Part shown: piece by piece, positions 54,565-64,000 of the stretch
How the letters are laid out: every line of letters begins with the position of its first letter
Position numbering within the stretch: the stretch's first letter is position 1
Assembly (NCBI GenBank): GCA_000499405.2
Contig: HG738137.1
Location: 12,336,121 to 12,400,120, forward strand
Length of the DNA stretch: 64,000 nucleotides
Source of the DNA: Onchocerca volvulus
Lineage: Eukaryota > Nematoda > Chromadorea > Rhabditida > Onchocercidae
Direction: 5' to 3'
Notes under the pieces: generated by a model
What the model was told of the DNA's origin: nothing
Databases searched by the model: none
The model's input: the letters and a program-made list of their open reading frames with translations, nothing else
Program-made: the position numbers and the translations under genes

Positions 54565-55261
54565 GTGGTAAAATGGTCATCAATTGGTCATTGCATGCAC
54601 AGTTGATCATTACAGATATAGGTTGTTGTAGTAAATGAATGATAGCCTAATTTGATTTATCATATCTATCAGCAATTTTTACATTCCTCACTAATTACTC
54701 GGATAATTATTCGCTATCTTGAGAATAGGCATTTTCATTTATCGATTGATTTTTAAGCATTTTCAAGGCAGAATTTTGCCAGAAATTATCATCATTAAAA
54801 TGTTTTAATTACTGATAATATTTCCTATAAAATTATCAATCAGAAATAATAATTTTAGATCAATAATCATTCAATATTATTCACTTCGATCAAAGATCAA
54901 ATCAATTTACATTTAAATGCCAACTAGCAGCGCTATTTCAGGTCAATTGATAATTCGCATGATGATTACTACAACTTCAGGTCATCTCATCTACCTTATT
55001 GCATCTTTTTATCTTTTCCTCTCCTCATTTAACAATCTTTATTTTTTCTTTACCTATCTATCTGCATGCTTCCATCCTCTGCCCCTTATATCTATTTCTC
55101 TGTCTATACGGTATATTCGCAATTCTTTTCATCTTTTCGTCTGTCTCCCCCATCCGTTACTAACATCTTTTTCATCAATCATCTAGCGTTTGGTGCGTTC
55201 CGGCCGGATGTTCCATTTTCCTAGCACTTAGCTAGAATGCGTTTACGAATTTTGTTTAAAT

Positions 55262-55375
55262 AATATGACGTAAGTTTACGTGAACTAGAATTAGTATTGC
55301 GTGGTGATTGCGTAGGGCGTGGTCGGCGTGATATTTCGTCATATGACGCAGTTGACGTGATATTTCATCATATAT
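55262..55375. promoter_or_regulatory. Cluster of TGACG motifs with a palindrome
   Basis: TGACGTAAGTTTACGTGA contains the perfect inverted pair ACGTAA/TTACGT. Further TGACG copies are at about 55344 and 55353, and GTGATATTTC(G/A)TCATAT occurs twice. TGACGTnA is the half-site of CREB/ATF-type bZIP factors. The segment is visibly richer in GC than its neighbours. No promoter or gene is assigned next to it. Confidence 0.35.
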
Positions 55376-55525
55376 TTGCTCAATTGCATTGTAAATAAAC
55401 AGTGGAAAGATATTTAAATGGTTGAAATTTGATATGAAATTCAGTTTAGAATATTTTATAAATTCGGGACTTTTCTTTCAGTCCGGCCACTTTTTTTTCC
55501 ATTTTTTTTTTTTAAAGTTTAACTC

Positions 55526-56010
55526 TATGATGATATTCGATAATCATAATATCCAAGTTTTTGGTACCATAGAGATCCTGTTTTAAGTCATCAAATGAAT
55601 TAAATAATTAAATCTTAGTTGTTGAATTAAATCTTAGTTTTTGCCATTTTTTGCATCTTTTTTTTTTTTTTTTTTAAACTTTAATCCATGAATAATGAAA
55701 TAGGTTTAAATGATGTAATGATGAATAATGAAATAACCTAGTTGACGTGATTTAACGTATGCTAATATTCAATAATTATGATATCCATATTTTTGGTATC
55801 ATAGAAATGTGTTTTAAATAATTAGACAAATCAGGTCATACTAATTAAATCTTAATTATTGCCATTTTTATTTCCCATTTTCTTAGAATTTTAATTTATG
55901 CTAGTATTGAGTAATTATAATATCCGAATTTTGATATCATACAGATTGAAATCAAAATAATTAGATGAATCAGGTTATAGTAATTAAACTCCACTTGTTT
56001 CATTTCTCCT
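55526..56010. repeat. Three-copy dispersed repeat (about 115-135 bp units)
   Basis: Units near 55526, 55757 and 55897 share a block related to AATAATTATGATATCC, then TTTTTGGTATCATAGA, then (in the latter two) ATTAGACAAATCAGGTCATA and TAATTAAATCTT, with moderate divergence. Confidence 0.65.
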
Positions 56011-56284
56011 TCCCAAGTTTTTATAAAGTTCGTTTTAATTGAATTGTTGACAGCTTCTTTTTTCAATTTCTTTTTTCATCACTATCCTCTCTCTCTCTTT
56101 CTCTTTCTCTTTCCTTCCCCTTTTTTTTTTTCTGTCCATTTATCTATCCCTCTTTCCACCGAAATATCTCTTTTGATTGCTCGCTTGTACATCCATCATC
56201 TCTTTTGATTTATTCCATAAAATATAAGAGGTGTGATACCATTTTATAAATGATGATAAGTGCTATTTAAGGCTTAACCAACTC

Positions 56285-56470
56285 CCTTAAGGCCCGAACT
56301 TTTACCTTTCCCACTGGTATATATATTTGCACAACCCTTTAATTATATAAATTTCGGGTAATTAAATTTTAATTTTAAAATTTTAAGTAATTAAATTCCC
56401 TGAAGCCCGTATTTTGTCTTTTTGATTGATGTATAAATTTGCATGTAACATTAATAATATAAATTTTTGG
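56285..56470. repeat. Two-copy direct repeat (about 100-bp spacing)
   Basis: CCCTTAAGGCCCGAACTTTT near 56293 matches CCCTGAAGCCCGTATTTTGT near 56398. Both are followed by TGGTATATATATTTGCA / TGTATAAATTTGCATG and then ATATAAATTT. Confidence 0.6.
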
Positions 56471-57539
56471 AATAAATATTAAGTGGAAGTCAAAGAAAAC
56501 TCTTCTTTTTTTTATTATTATTATCATTACTTCTAGTTATTATTTATTACAATTATTATTGTTAGAATAATAACTTATTTTAAATTCTTTACTATGTTTA
56601 AATTCTTTACTATGCTAGTTAGAAAATGGACAAAAAGAAAGTGTTATATTTTCAGTGATTATATCACTGTTATTATGTAAGACTGTTGAGAGAGAGAGAG
56701 AGAGAAAAGGAGAGAAGGACGACATAATGGAATTTTTTTACTGAAACTTTTTTTTAAAATGAACTTATGACATTAAAAGTGTATTGACCAAGGATGTATA
56801 TTCATTATCCTACTATTAGTTTAATAAAGAAAGAAGAGGAAATATATTTTACGTATTTATGTTTTAACTAACATATGATCAAATGATAATATGAATTCCC
56901 TGGAATTTATCTCCTCTGATAATTCTCATCAGTTTCTTTGATTATCCATAATTGTCATGCTCTTTTTTCTCTCTCGCTCTCTCTTTCTCTCTCCTTTTTT
57001 TTTATTCAGATAATGCTTAATTTTTGAAAGATTTTCTTTTTTTTCTAAAGAAATAATGTTGTGAGCAATTTTATGGAGATATGAATAAGGCCTTAACGAG
57101 GATAGAAAGGAAAGTTGTATTATGCAATTTGCCTGAATAAGAAGATATGAATTTAAATTTAAATGATGAAAGATGACAAAAATTAATTGATTCTAGACAA
57201 ATTTTTCATTGAAAAAAGAAAAGATCCCAAAAGATGGAGGAAAAGAAAGTCAAATAAAAGAAATTTATTAATAATGCTGTCAAAATTTTTTGATCTATTA
57301 CAAATTTGATTTGGCTTTTTCTCATTCGTCATTCTTTTAAAAATTATTATAAAACTTTTGATATATTGCATAACTTTTGATGCTATTGTAAAATTTCCTT
57401 TCATTTAGCTTTTTCTTTTCCATTTTGATCTTTAATTTTTTCAAAAAAAAAAGAAACCGAAATTAATTTGCCCACATCATTTTTCATCATTTAATATAAT
57501 ATTGTAAAAAAATTTTTAATCTTTGATTCTTATCAATGG

Positions 57540-57680
57540 TAATAATCGTAGTGATAACAATAATGACGATAATAATGATAGTATTAATAACAATGACAAT
57601 AATAATAGTATTAATAATGATAGTGATAGTGAATAATAATGATATCAGTAATAATAATAATAATTACAATAATATTGAAA
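57540..57680. repeat. AAT/GAT trinucleotide-rich tract
   Basis: Interspersed AATAAT, GATAAT and ACAAT units; low complexity, no coding signal. Confidence 0.8.
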
Positions 57681-57782
57681 GAAATTTATAATGTGTATAC
57701 ATGTAATTTAATATTGTATCATATTTGTTGTATATTATCATACTAATAAAATTCCCATTTTTAGTTCTTAATATTATATTCA

Positions 57783-57900
57783 AGCATGCACGCATGCATA
57801 TACCCACAAGTTACATGCATATCACCACAGATATTTTAACTTGTAATATATTTACAACATGCATGCCTGCTTACCGATATGCATACGTTGCATGCATATA
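57783..57900. promoter_or_regulatory. Dense GCATG cluster (possible FOX-1/ASD-1 sites)
   Basis: GCATGC, TGCATG or ATGCATAT-type words occur about eight times in 118 bases (GCATGCACGCATGCATAT, ACATGCATGCCTGC, GTTGCATGCATAT). UGCAUG is the RNA site of RBFOX/FOX-1 splicing factors. Because GCATGC is palindromic, the cluster works on either strand. It would matter only if this DNA is transcribed as an intron, which is not shown. Confidence 0.35.
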
Positions 57901-58436
57901 ATTGGCCAAATTACAACATAGAATACAGTCATCGTTACATAACGAGAATAAATGCTAGCTATTGTCTCATTATGCTACAACAAAGTTTTAGAGAACGGGA
58001 AGGAGAAAAGGAACGGTTGGCATTTCTCCCACGAGTAATAGTAGTTGTTGTAGTAGCAGTAGGAGGTTAGGAGAAACAATTTTCGATGTATATCGAATAA
58101 TGCGAAATTTCTCTCTAATCCTGCCTTCTCTATTATTTGCGTTACATTTCGTTGCGTTGCGTTGCGCTGCATGTTAAATTCGTGCCAATACTCTCACGCT
58201 TCATGCACTTTTCATTCTTCTTCTCTTCCTCTTTCTTGTCTTCCTCATTCTCTTTCTTCTAACACATATATGTTTATATGATAGTACACACAAACTCACA
58301 TACACACAGACAACATACATACATACACACATACATAGATGTGATGAGAGAACGCGGGTGATTGCATATGTGAACATCTGAATGTGGAGTGAATTTGATT
58401 TTGATCAGTTGCGAGTTGTATGTGTACGTTAGTTAG

Positions 58437-58516
58437 GTAGGCGAAGGCGGGGGGGCGGGGGGAAGCGGGATGGAGGAAATGAGGGAGAAAAGAGAGGGCA
58501 GGGGAGGAGGGAGGAA
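58437..58516 (+). repeat. G-rich tract with quadruplex potential
   Basis: Runs of seven, six, three and more Gs (GCGGGGGGGCGGGGGGAAGC, then GGGATGGAGG, GAGGGAG, GGGCAGGGGAGG) form an isolated G-rich, C-poor island in AT-rich DNA. The long open frame on the opposite strand (Pro/Ser-rich) comes from this composition. Confidence 0.7.
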
Positions 58517-61251
58517 TAGTTTGTTGAGCGATAAGTTTAAGATGAAACAACAGATGAGTGATTGATTTAGAGCCGGAAGTTAAGTGTGATATGGATAACC
58601 GGATTATCACCGGAAGCTTAAAGGTTAACAAGAATGATATGATTGATAGAGAAGCGAAGTGATGAATAATAGGTGGATGAATGATTCATTATTTACTTGT
58701 CTTAGAATTGATTGAATTGATATTTGAAATTGGAAATGTTAATTAGTTTAGTCAATTGTATGAGAATATTATTATGATTATTATTGTTAGCTCTTTTTTT
58801 TTTTTTCGTGTGAAATGATAATTATCTATTGATAATGAATGTATTTTCTTTTTTTTTTTTTTTTTTTGTTTTGGCTTGACTAAAAGATAAAGGATCTTTA
58901 TCAGTAGAAGAGAAAGAAAAATATATGATGCTGGGTATTTCCGATTATTTCGATTAATATTTCGAATAATTAGAAAGAGCAAATATTGATATATTTAGAA
59001 AATATCGATTAATCAAAATAGAAATGAAATGATAATTATGGATTTTTTTTTTTTTTTTTATGCATTATGGGATATTTATTATTAAAAGAGAAAAGAATGT
59101 ATGATGATGGATATTTGCTTTAATATTTTGAATAATTAGGAAAAGTAAATATTGATATATGAAGATGCTATATTAATTATAAGTTAACTCAAAGTTACCT
59201 TTTCGAGAGGAATAAAACAATTAATGTTTAGTTGTGAACAGGAAAAATTATTTCAGAAAGAAAGATCAAGGATAATTAACTTTTTTCTTACGTTTTCATT
59301 ACTTTTTTTTATTTTTTTTTGTCTTTACAACAATAAATTTAATTGTGTGGAAAAGAGGAAATGACGTACGGTGAAATCATCCATTCATAATATGTTTATG
59401 AAAACGAAGAAGTGAACTATACTTTTCGCAACACTTATAATAAATATTTGAAGAGTTTGAAAAAAAAAAAAAATTCTTTTAATGAGGAAAGAAAAGAAAG
59501 ATTAATGTGTCATTAATTTCTTTTCCTTTTTTTTCTTTTTTTTTCTTCCTGTTATAAAAAGTAAAATTTTTTTGTTTTCATTTCATTTATCACGTTTTGT
59601 CCTTTTTTTTTTTTTTTTTCATTATTACTTCAATGATAAATTCAAAGTAAATCATTGATCGAAGCTACAACCAATCATTTTTTTTTTTTCGTTTCATTTC
59701 ATATGTGTAATTTAATCATACTTTTTGCTAATTATTAAATTGATAGGCATGAAAATTATGTTTTGAAGAAGAAATAAAATTAGTTCTTTTTTTCTCTTTT
59801 TTTGATGAATTAATTCTTGTGAAATATTATTTTAGCATGTGTGTAAGATTAATATTGAGTAAGATTTATTTCTTTTTTTTTTTTTTTTTTTTTTTTTTTT
59901 CATTTTTTTTTTTTTTTTTTTTTTTTCATATAAAAATTTAAGAAAAATGCAGTGTTTGAAAAACTTCTATGTTTATTTCAAAAGTCACGTAAAAAAAGAC
60001 TGATAATTAAGCACTTTTTTTTTTCTTCGAAGTGTTTTTATTTTATTTGAATCTTTTTCAATATGGTCTTCGTTTTCGCATCGTTTTTCTTTTTTTTTTT
60101 GTGTGTGTGTGTGCATATCAAATTTGAAATTCTTCAAAATGAAACGAAACGAAAACGGTTACAATTTGAGCCGATTAAATTGTAATTCCTGAAGTTTGAA
60201 TTTGATGATGATTTAAATGATTAAAATTTACGACAGATTTCTATTCAAGTTGGTCATGTTTAAAATTTGTAATAATTTAAATTGGTTGTTTAAATGATTA
60301 AAATTTGAGAAATATTTTGTAATCACACTTCGTTAATCTTGGATATATTTCAGTATATTGTAAGGCTATAGTTTAAAATTCTTGACTAATTTGTTATGTT
60401 TGAAATTTACGTTACTCTTCTATAAAATCTGTAATTATCATTTTGAGCTATTCAGACTAATATCAAATTTCACGATTTTATCGCACGCTATGAAAGACAC
60501 GTTTTTAAAGAAATTGGAAAGTAAATGATTATTTTATCCGTGGGATTATGGCCTAAAAACATTGGATATCGTTGAAAGTTTTTGAAATTTCATCTCTTTT
60601 TCTTCTTTTTTTTTATTTCTCCTACCCATTTTGTTATTTGTTGCTATTTTTCAATCAATATTTCGTTGTTTATAATTTATATTTATATTGTTTATTGTTT
60701 AATTTCGCAACTAACTTTATATATTTTTTTGCCTTTTTGTTTTTTCTTTAAGTTTTTTTCTGGTTTAGGATCGTTCAAAGAGTTTGTGTTATGATATATT
60801 GAGTTAAGCCATTTTTTTTTTCGTTCCAAATGAATTACACATTCTTGTTTTTGATCAAAAAATTGTTAATCGATTAATAGATTATTAGGTACGAAATCTT
60901 TTTTTAATTGGGTAATTATTTTTACAGTATTAATTACTCTTTACTGAAATAACGAAGAAAAGGACGAAGATAAGCAAACAGTGACAAAATTATCAGTTTT
61001 GAAAAAGAATTTCGTGTATTTAATCTTGAGTAACTTTCCTTTTTTCTTGAATAACATTAAAAAAATACTACCAATGAATGAGTCATCGTTCGACCGAATG
61101 TTTTGTGTATATTACGCGATGAATTAATCGTATTTCTCATTTGGGTTCGATAATTTTTGTTATTGTCATTGTTGTGTTATTCATATTATTATTATATTCG
61201 TTGTTATTTATCTTATTACTGTAAATATTAAGATTGTTATTTTTGTCGTTG

Positions 61252-61252
<1 letters not shown>

Positions 61253-61305
<53 letters not shown>

Positions 61306-61306
61306 C
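61253..61306. repeat. TTA/ATT microsatellite
   Basis: A perfect run of TTA units of more than 50 bases, followed by imperfect copies to about 61370. Confidence 0.95.
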
Positions 61307-62375
61307 ATTATTATTATTGATATTATTATTATTTATTATCTATTATTTATTATTATTGTTATGAAATAATATTTATTTGTCTAATATTATAAAATCTTAA
61401 AGATGAAGATATAATTATGGGGTTAGAAAGAGAGGGATGAATGATAAACAAGAGTGAATAGACTGAGATATTTAAATATATGTGAAAAAGTCGTGGAGAA
61501 TTAAAGAAATAAGTTTAATAGTTGTTTTGACTTTAATGATTGTTGAAGTGGGATATTATTGTCTAAACGAAACAAAATTATAAGATATTGTCTAAAGAAA
61601 ACGAATTTAGATAAATGCATTATTAAATCAAATAAATGCACTATTATTGACAATAAGAATTTCTATTATTATTACATATTTGTACGAGGAAAATCGATAT
61701 AAAAGGCTTTTTTTTTTCCAAGATACCTTTTATTGTCTTTTTATTCGATTATATTCCATTTATGGAACTATGGACTTTTAATTAATTATAGGTAGATGAT
61801 AGCAAAATATCAACAGTGATATTTCTGATACGATCAGGTATATTGGACTGAGATAATATTACTGTAGCTCATATTTTTAATAATGATTTATAGTCATCAG
61901 TAAAAATTTTCAGAGGGATAATATAATTTGTAATAATATATAATAAAATTGTACTTGATTTTATAAATCGAATTGTTGATTGTATGCTAAAATATATATG
62001 AATATATGAAAAATATATAATATATATAGGAAATTCGAAAAAAAGAATAACATGATAATTGGAAATGGTATTAATTTTTTATTTCTTTCATATTTATATT
62101 TATTAGCTGTTTAAGATTAGGAAGTAAAAATGAAAAAAAAATTTTTTTATTGATTAATTAAATGTTTCTGACTAATTAAATTTCCTTTGTTTCATTTGTC
62201 CATTGTTAGTTTTTGCAAATACCTTTTCCGTTCATATTAATTTTTCGATTTCATTTAAATTTCCATTTCATTATTGATGATAGTTAAGTTTAATAGGTCA
62301 TGTTTTTTCCTTTTTTTTTTTTTTTTTACATGTTTAGTAGGCATCATTATTATCATCTACTACTTTACGCTGTAG

Positions 62376-62436
62376 TATGTGTATGTGTATATATGTTTGT
62401 ATGTGTGTGTATGTGTATGTATGTGTATGTGTATTT
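62376..62436. repeat. TG/TATG microsatellite
   Basis: Alternating TGTGTATG units. A matching CA-rich tract is at about 62681-62725. Confidence 0.9.
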
Positions 62437-62533
62437 GTCACTGAACTGTCCTCTTTTTTTTTTAAAATTATATTTCAACAACTAAAAAGGTAAGTTAGTT
62501 GTTGATATTGAAGGCAGAAGAAGGAAAGAAGAC

Positions 62534-62680
62534 ATGACATATATTATGCCTACAAAAATTTGTCGTCCTTTTCTCAAAAAATTGATGCCATTTCATCGAT
62601 TTGATCTATCAAATCATCATCAACACAAACAGCCTTATAATTATTTTGAGGAGACAGCCGATAGTGACAGTCATCATTTG
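62534..62680 (+). CDS. Probable first coding exon of an unidentified gene
   Basis: The ATG opens 49 codons of mixed composition (starts MTYIMPTKICRPFLKK; then LMPFHRFDLSNHHQHKQP; ends EETADSDSHHL) up to a GTACAC donor at 62681, which is directly followed by a CA microsatellite. The frame stays open past the donor, but the sequence becomes simple repeat (HTHTHTH) and then Phe/Leu/Ile-rich, so the donor is the likely exon end. A strong GTAAGT also lies upstream at 62490, which may close a 5' UTR exon. The product is unknown. The T-rich DNA to the left suits + strand transcription. Confidence 0.35.
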
Positions 62681-62686
62681 GTACAC

Positions 62687-62718
<32 letters not shown>

Positions 62719-64000
62719 GCACACATACCACATATACAGACATAATACTACAAATTTGTATCGTATAATGTCCTTGCCTTCTTGTCATATCATCTTTTGT
62801 ATTCCATTTCATTCATTCATTCCTCTAATTGGTTTTTATAATTTTGTGACTCTTTGGTTTGAGATTTTGTTCTTCTCTCTAAGACTATTTCAAAAATTTT
62901 GTCTGTTTTTTTTTAAAAATGAAATAGCATATGTTTGAGTTTGTTATTGTTAATTAATTGCTGATAATGATATGTTTAATTAATTTGGTTAATTGGTTGA
63001 TTATGGTACATTGAATGAATGAGAATGACACAGAACTGTAAAGGATTTGACATTAGTCTTGTATCATCGTTGTTGTCATTTGTCGTCGTTACCATCATTT
63101 GCTGTCGTCGTCGTTGTCGTCGTTACGTTACATATGGTCGGTCATTCATTTCATCATCATTGTTTGTATATGTTTCGAAAAAGTCGAAAAATGTTGCATA
63201 CAACGAAGGATGAAATATTTACAGTAATGATAGTGTTGATGATGATAATGATGATGATGATGAGAATGAATGACAATAAAAGGATTGAGGAGGAGGAGGA
63301 GAAGGAGGAGGTGGAGGAGGAGGATGAGTAATAGTAGAAAGGTAGAGAAGAATGGAGGAAATTGTAGAAAATGGGATGTAAAACTTTGGAAGACAAGATG
63401 AGGACATAAATGAAAACGACGAAGTGAGGTATTAAACAAACTGTAGTGATAGATTGTTTGTTGAAAAGCTTGTAACAGTCATTTTGTTACCTTTTGTCAT
63501 TGTTGTAATACATTCTTAATTTTTTTTTGACTTTTGATTTTATTGATAATAATGATGAAATAATGGGATTGATAATGACTGTGACGGTGATGATGATATG
63601 ATTGATGATGAATTATTAGTAATATTAATGATGATTATAATATGATATAATGCTTTTTTTTTTTTCTGACTTTTGATTTATGATTAGTGATGACGAAATA
63701 AGAATAATAATAATAATAATAATGATGATGATGATGATGATGATTTTGACTATGATGATGACAATGATGATAGTGAATTAATTATTGGTAAAAATTAATG
63801 ATGATTACAAGATGACAAGATGATGGTAATTATCGTCGCCGTTGTCTTCTATGATCTATTTTCATCACTTCGTTTCTTCTCGCAAATTTATTGTTTTCTT
63901 ATCAGTGATCTTTCAAAAGTGAACAGTATTTATTTTTATCTCTTTCGGTCCCAAAAAAAAGTGGTATTTTTCAAATTTATAAAAAAAAAAAAGCCAAGGT
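62681..64000. other. Low-complexity right edge
   Basis: It holds a CA microsatellite (62681-62725), a GTC/GTT tract (about 63065-63125), GAT and GAG trinucleotide tracts (63230-63330) and AAT/GAT tracts (63690-63760). The overlapping open frames here are repeat by-products. Confidence 0.7.

Larger units (their letters stand above)
58517..62533. other. Gene-poor, T-rich stretch
   Basis: Poly-T runs on the + strand are much more frequent than poly-A (for example 59873-59926), the asymmetry expected of introns transcribed on the + strand. A TTA microsatellite spans about 61253-61306. No exon was found. Confidence 0.4.

Noticed and set aside
54917..55186. 89-codon + strand frame
   Set aside because: Pyrimidine-rich spacer giving Leu/Ser/Phe; no acceptor, donor or domain support.
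58296..58631. 111-codon minus-strand frame
   Set aside because: Its length comes from the G-rich + strand island and a CA-rich tract; no sensible exon boundaries or protein-like order.
62609..62812. Minus-strand frame with Val/Cys runs
   Set aside because: Reverse reading of the CA microsatellite and of the + strand candidate exon.
63146..63439. Overlapping frames rich in Ser/Leu/Pro/His
   Set aside because: All arise from GAT/GAG trinucleotide repeats.

Overview
The window is nuclear DNA of a nematode, most likely a spirurid or filarial worm. It is very AT-rich, with many long A or T runs and genes split by small, mostly AT-rich introns. The decisive clues are a classic nematode cuticle collagen and two conserved animal genes (SCAF4/SCAF8-like and NDRG) with nematode-style exons (TTTCAG acceptors, GTAAGT donors). 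The filarial or spirurid placement is inference from composition. Almost none of the real coding sequence shows as long open frames. I rebuilt the genes exon by exon, checking splice sites and phase at every junction.

Layout. 1-100: last exon of an unidentified + strand gene cut by the window edge. 2992-5008 (+): a two-exon gene for a small secreted protein with a Ser-rich tail. 7520-18194 (-): a 23-exon SCAF4/SCAF8-type gene (CID, poly-Q, RS-rich region, RRM), about 1,084 aa, with a possible cassette exon and a possible alternative donor. 20730-20955 (-): a two-exon 59-aa gene inside an island of much higher GC. 22714-26551 (-): a ten-exon NDRG (N-myc downstream-regulated) alpha/beta-hydrolase-fold gene. 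33027-35541 (-): a seven-exon cuticle collagen. 41751-41822 (-): an isolated last exon. 47685-48449 (-): a three-exon gene for a small Cys-rich membrane protein. 62534-62680 (+): a probable first coding exon. The rest is gene-poor and repeat-rich.

Repeats. Four places carry related sequence with the hallmarks of non-autonomous Helitrons (5' TC, 3' hairpin plus CTAG, insertion between A and T): about 4160-4520, 37777-38216, 43913-44105 and 47088-47579. There are also long inverted repeats (23091-23305 and 49918-50044), a 170-180 bp tandem array with a palindromic core upstream of the collagen, several degenerate minisatellites, a GCATG cluster, a TGACG cluster and a G-rich stretch.

The genes do not form one pathway. 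SCAF4/8 acts at RNA polymerase II transcription and RNA 3' processing, NDRG is a cytoplasmic stress- and differentiation-linked protein, and the collagen builds cuticle. I found no rRNA, tRNA, CRISPR or prokaryotic-type features. The most novel items are the GC-island 59-aa gene, the small Cys-rich membrane protein, the secreted Ser-tail protein, and the structured repeats next to genes.
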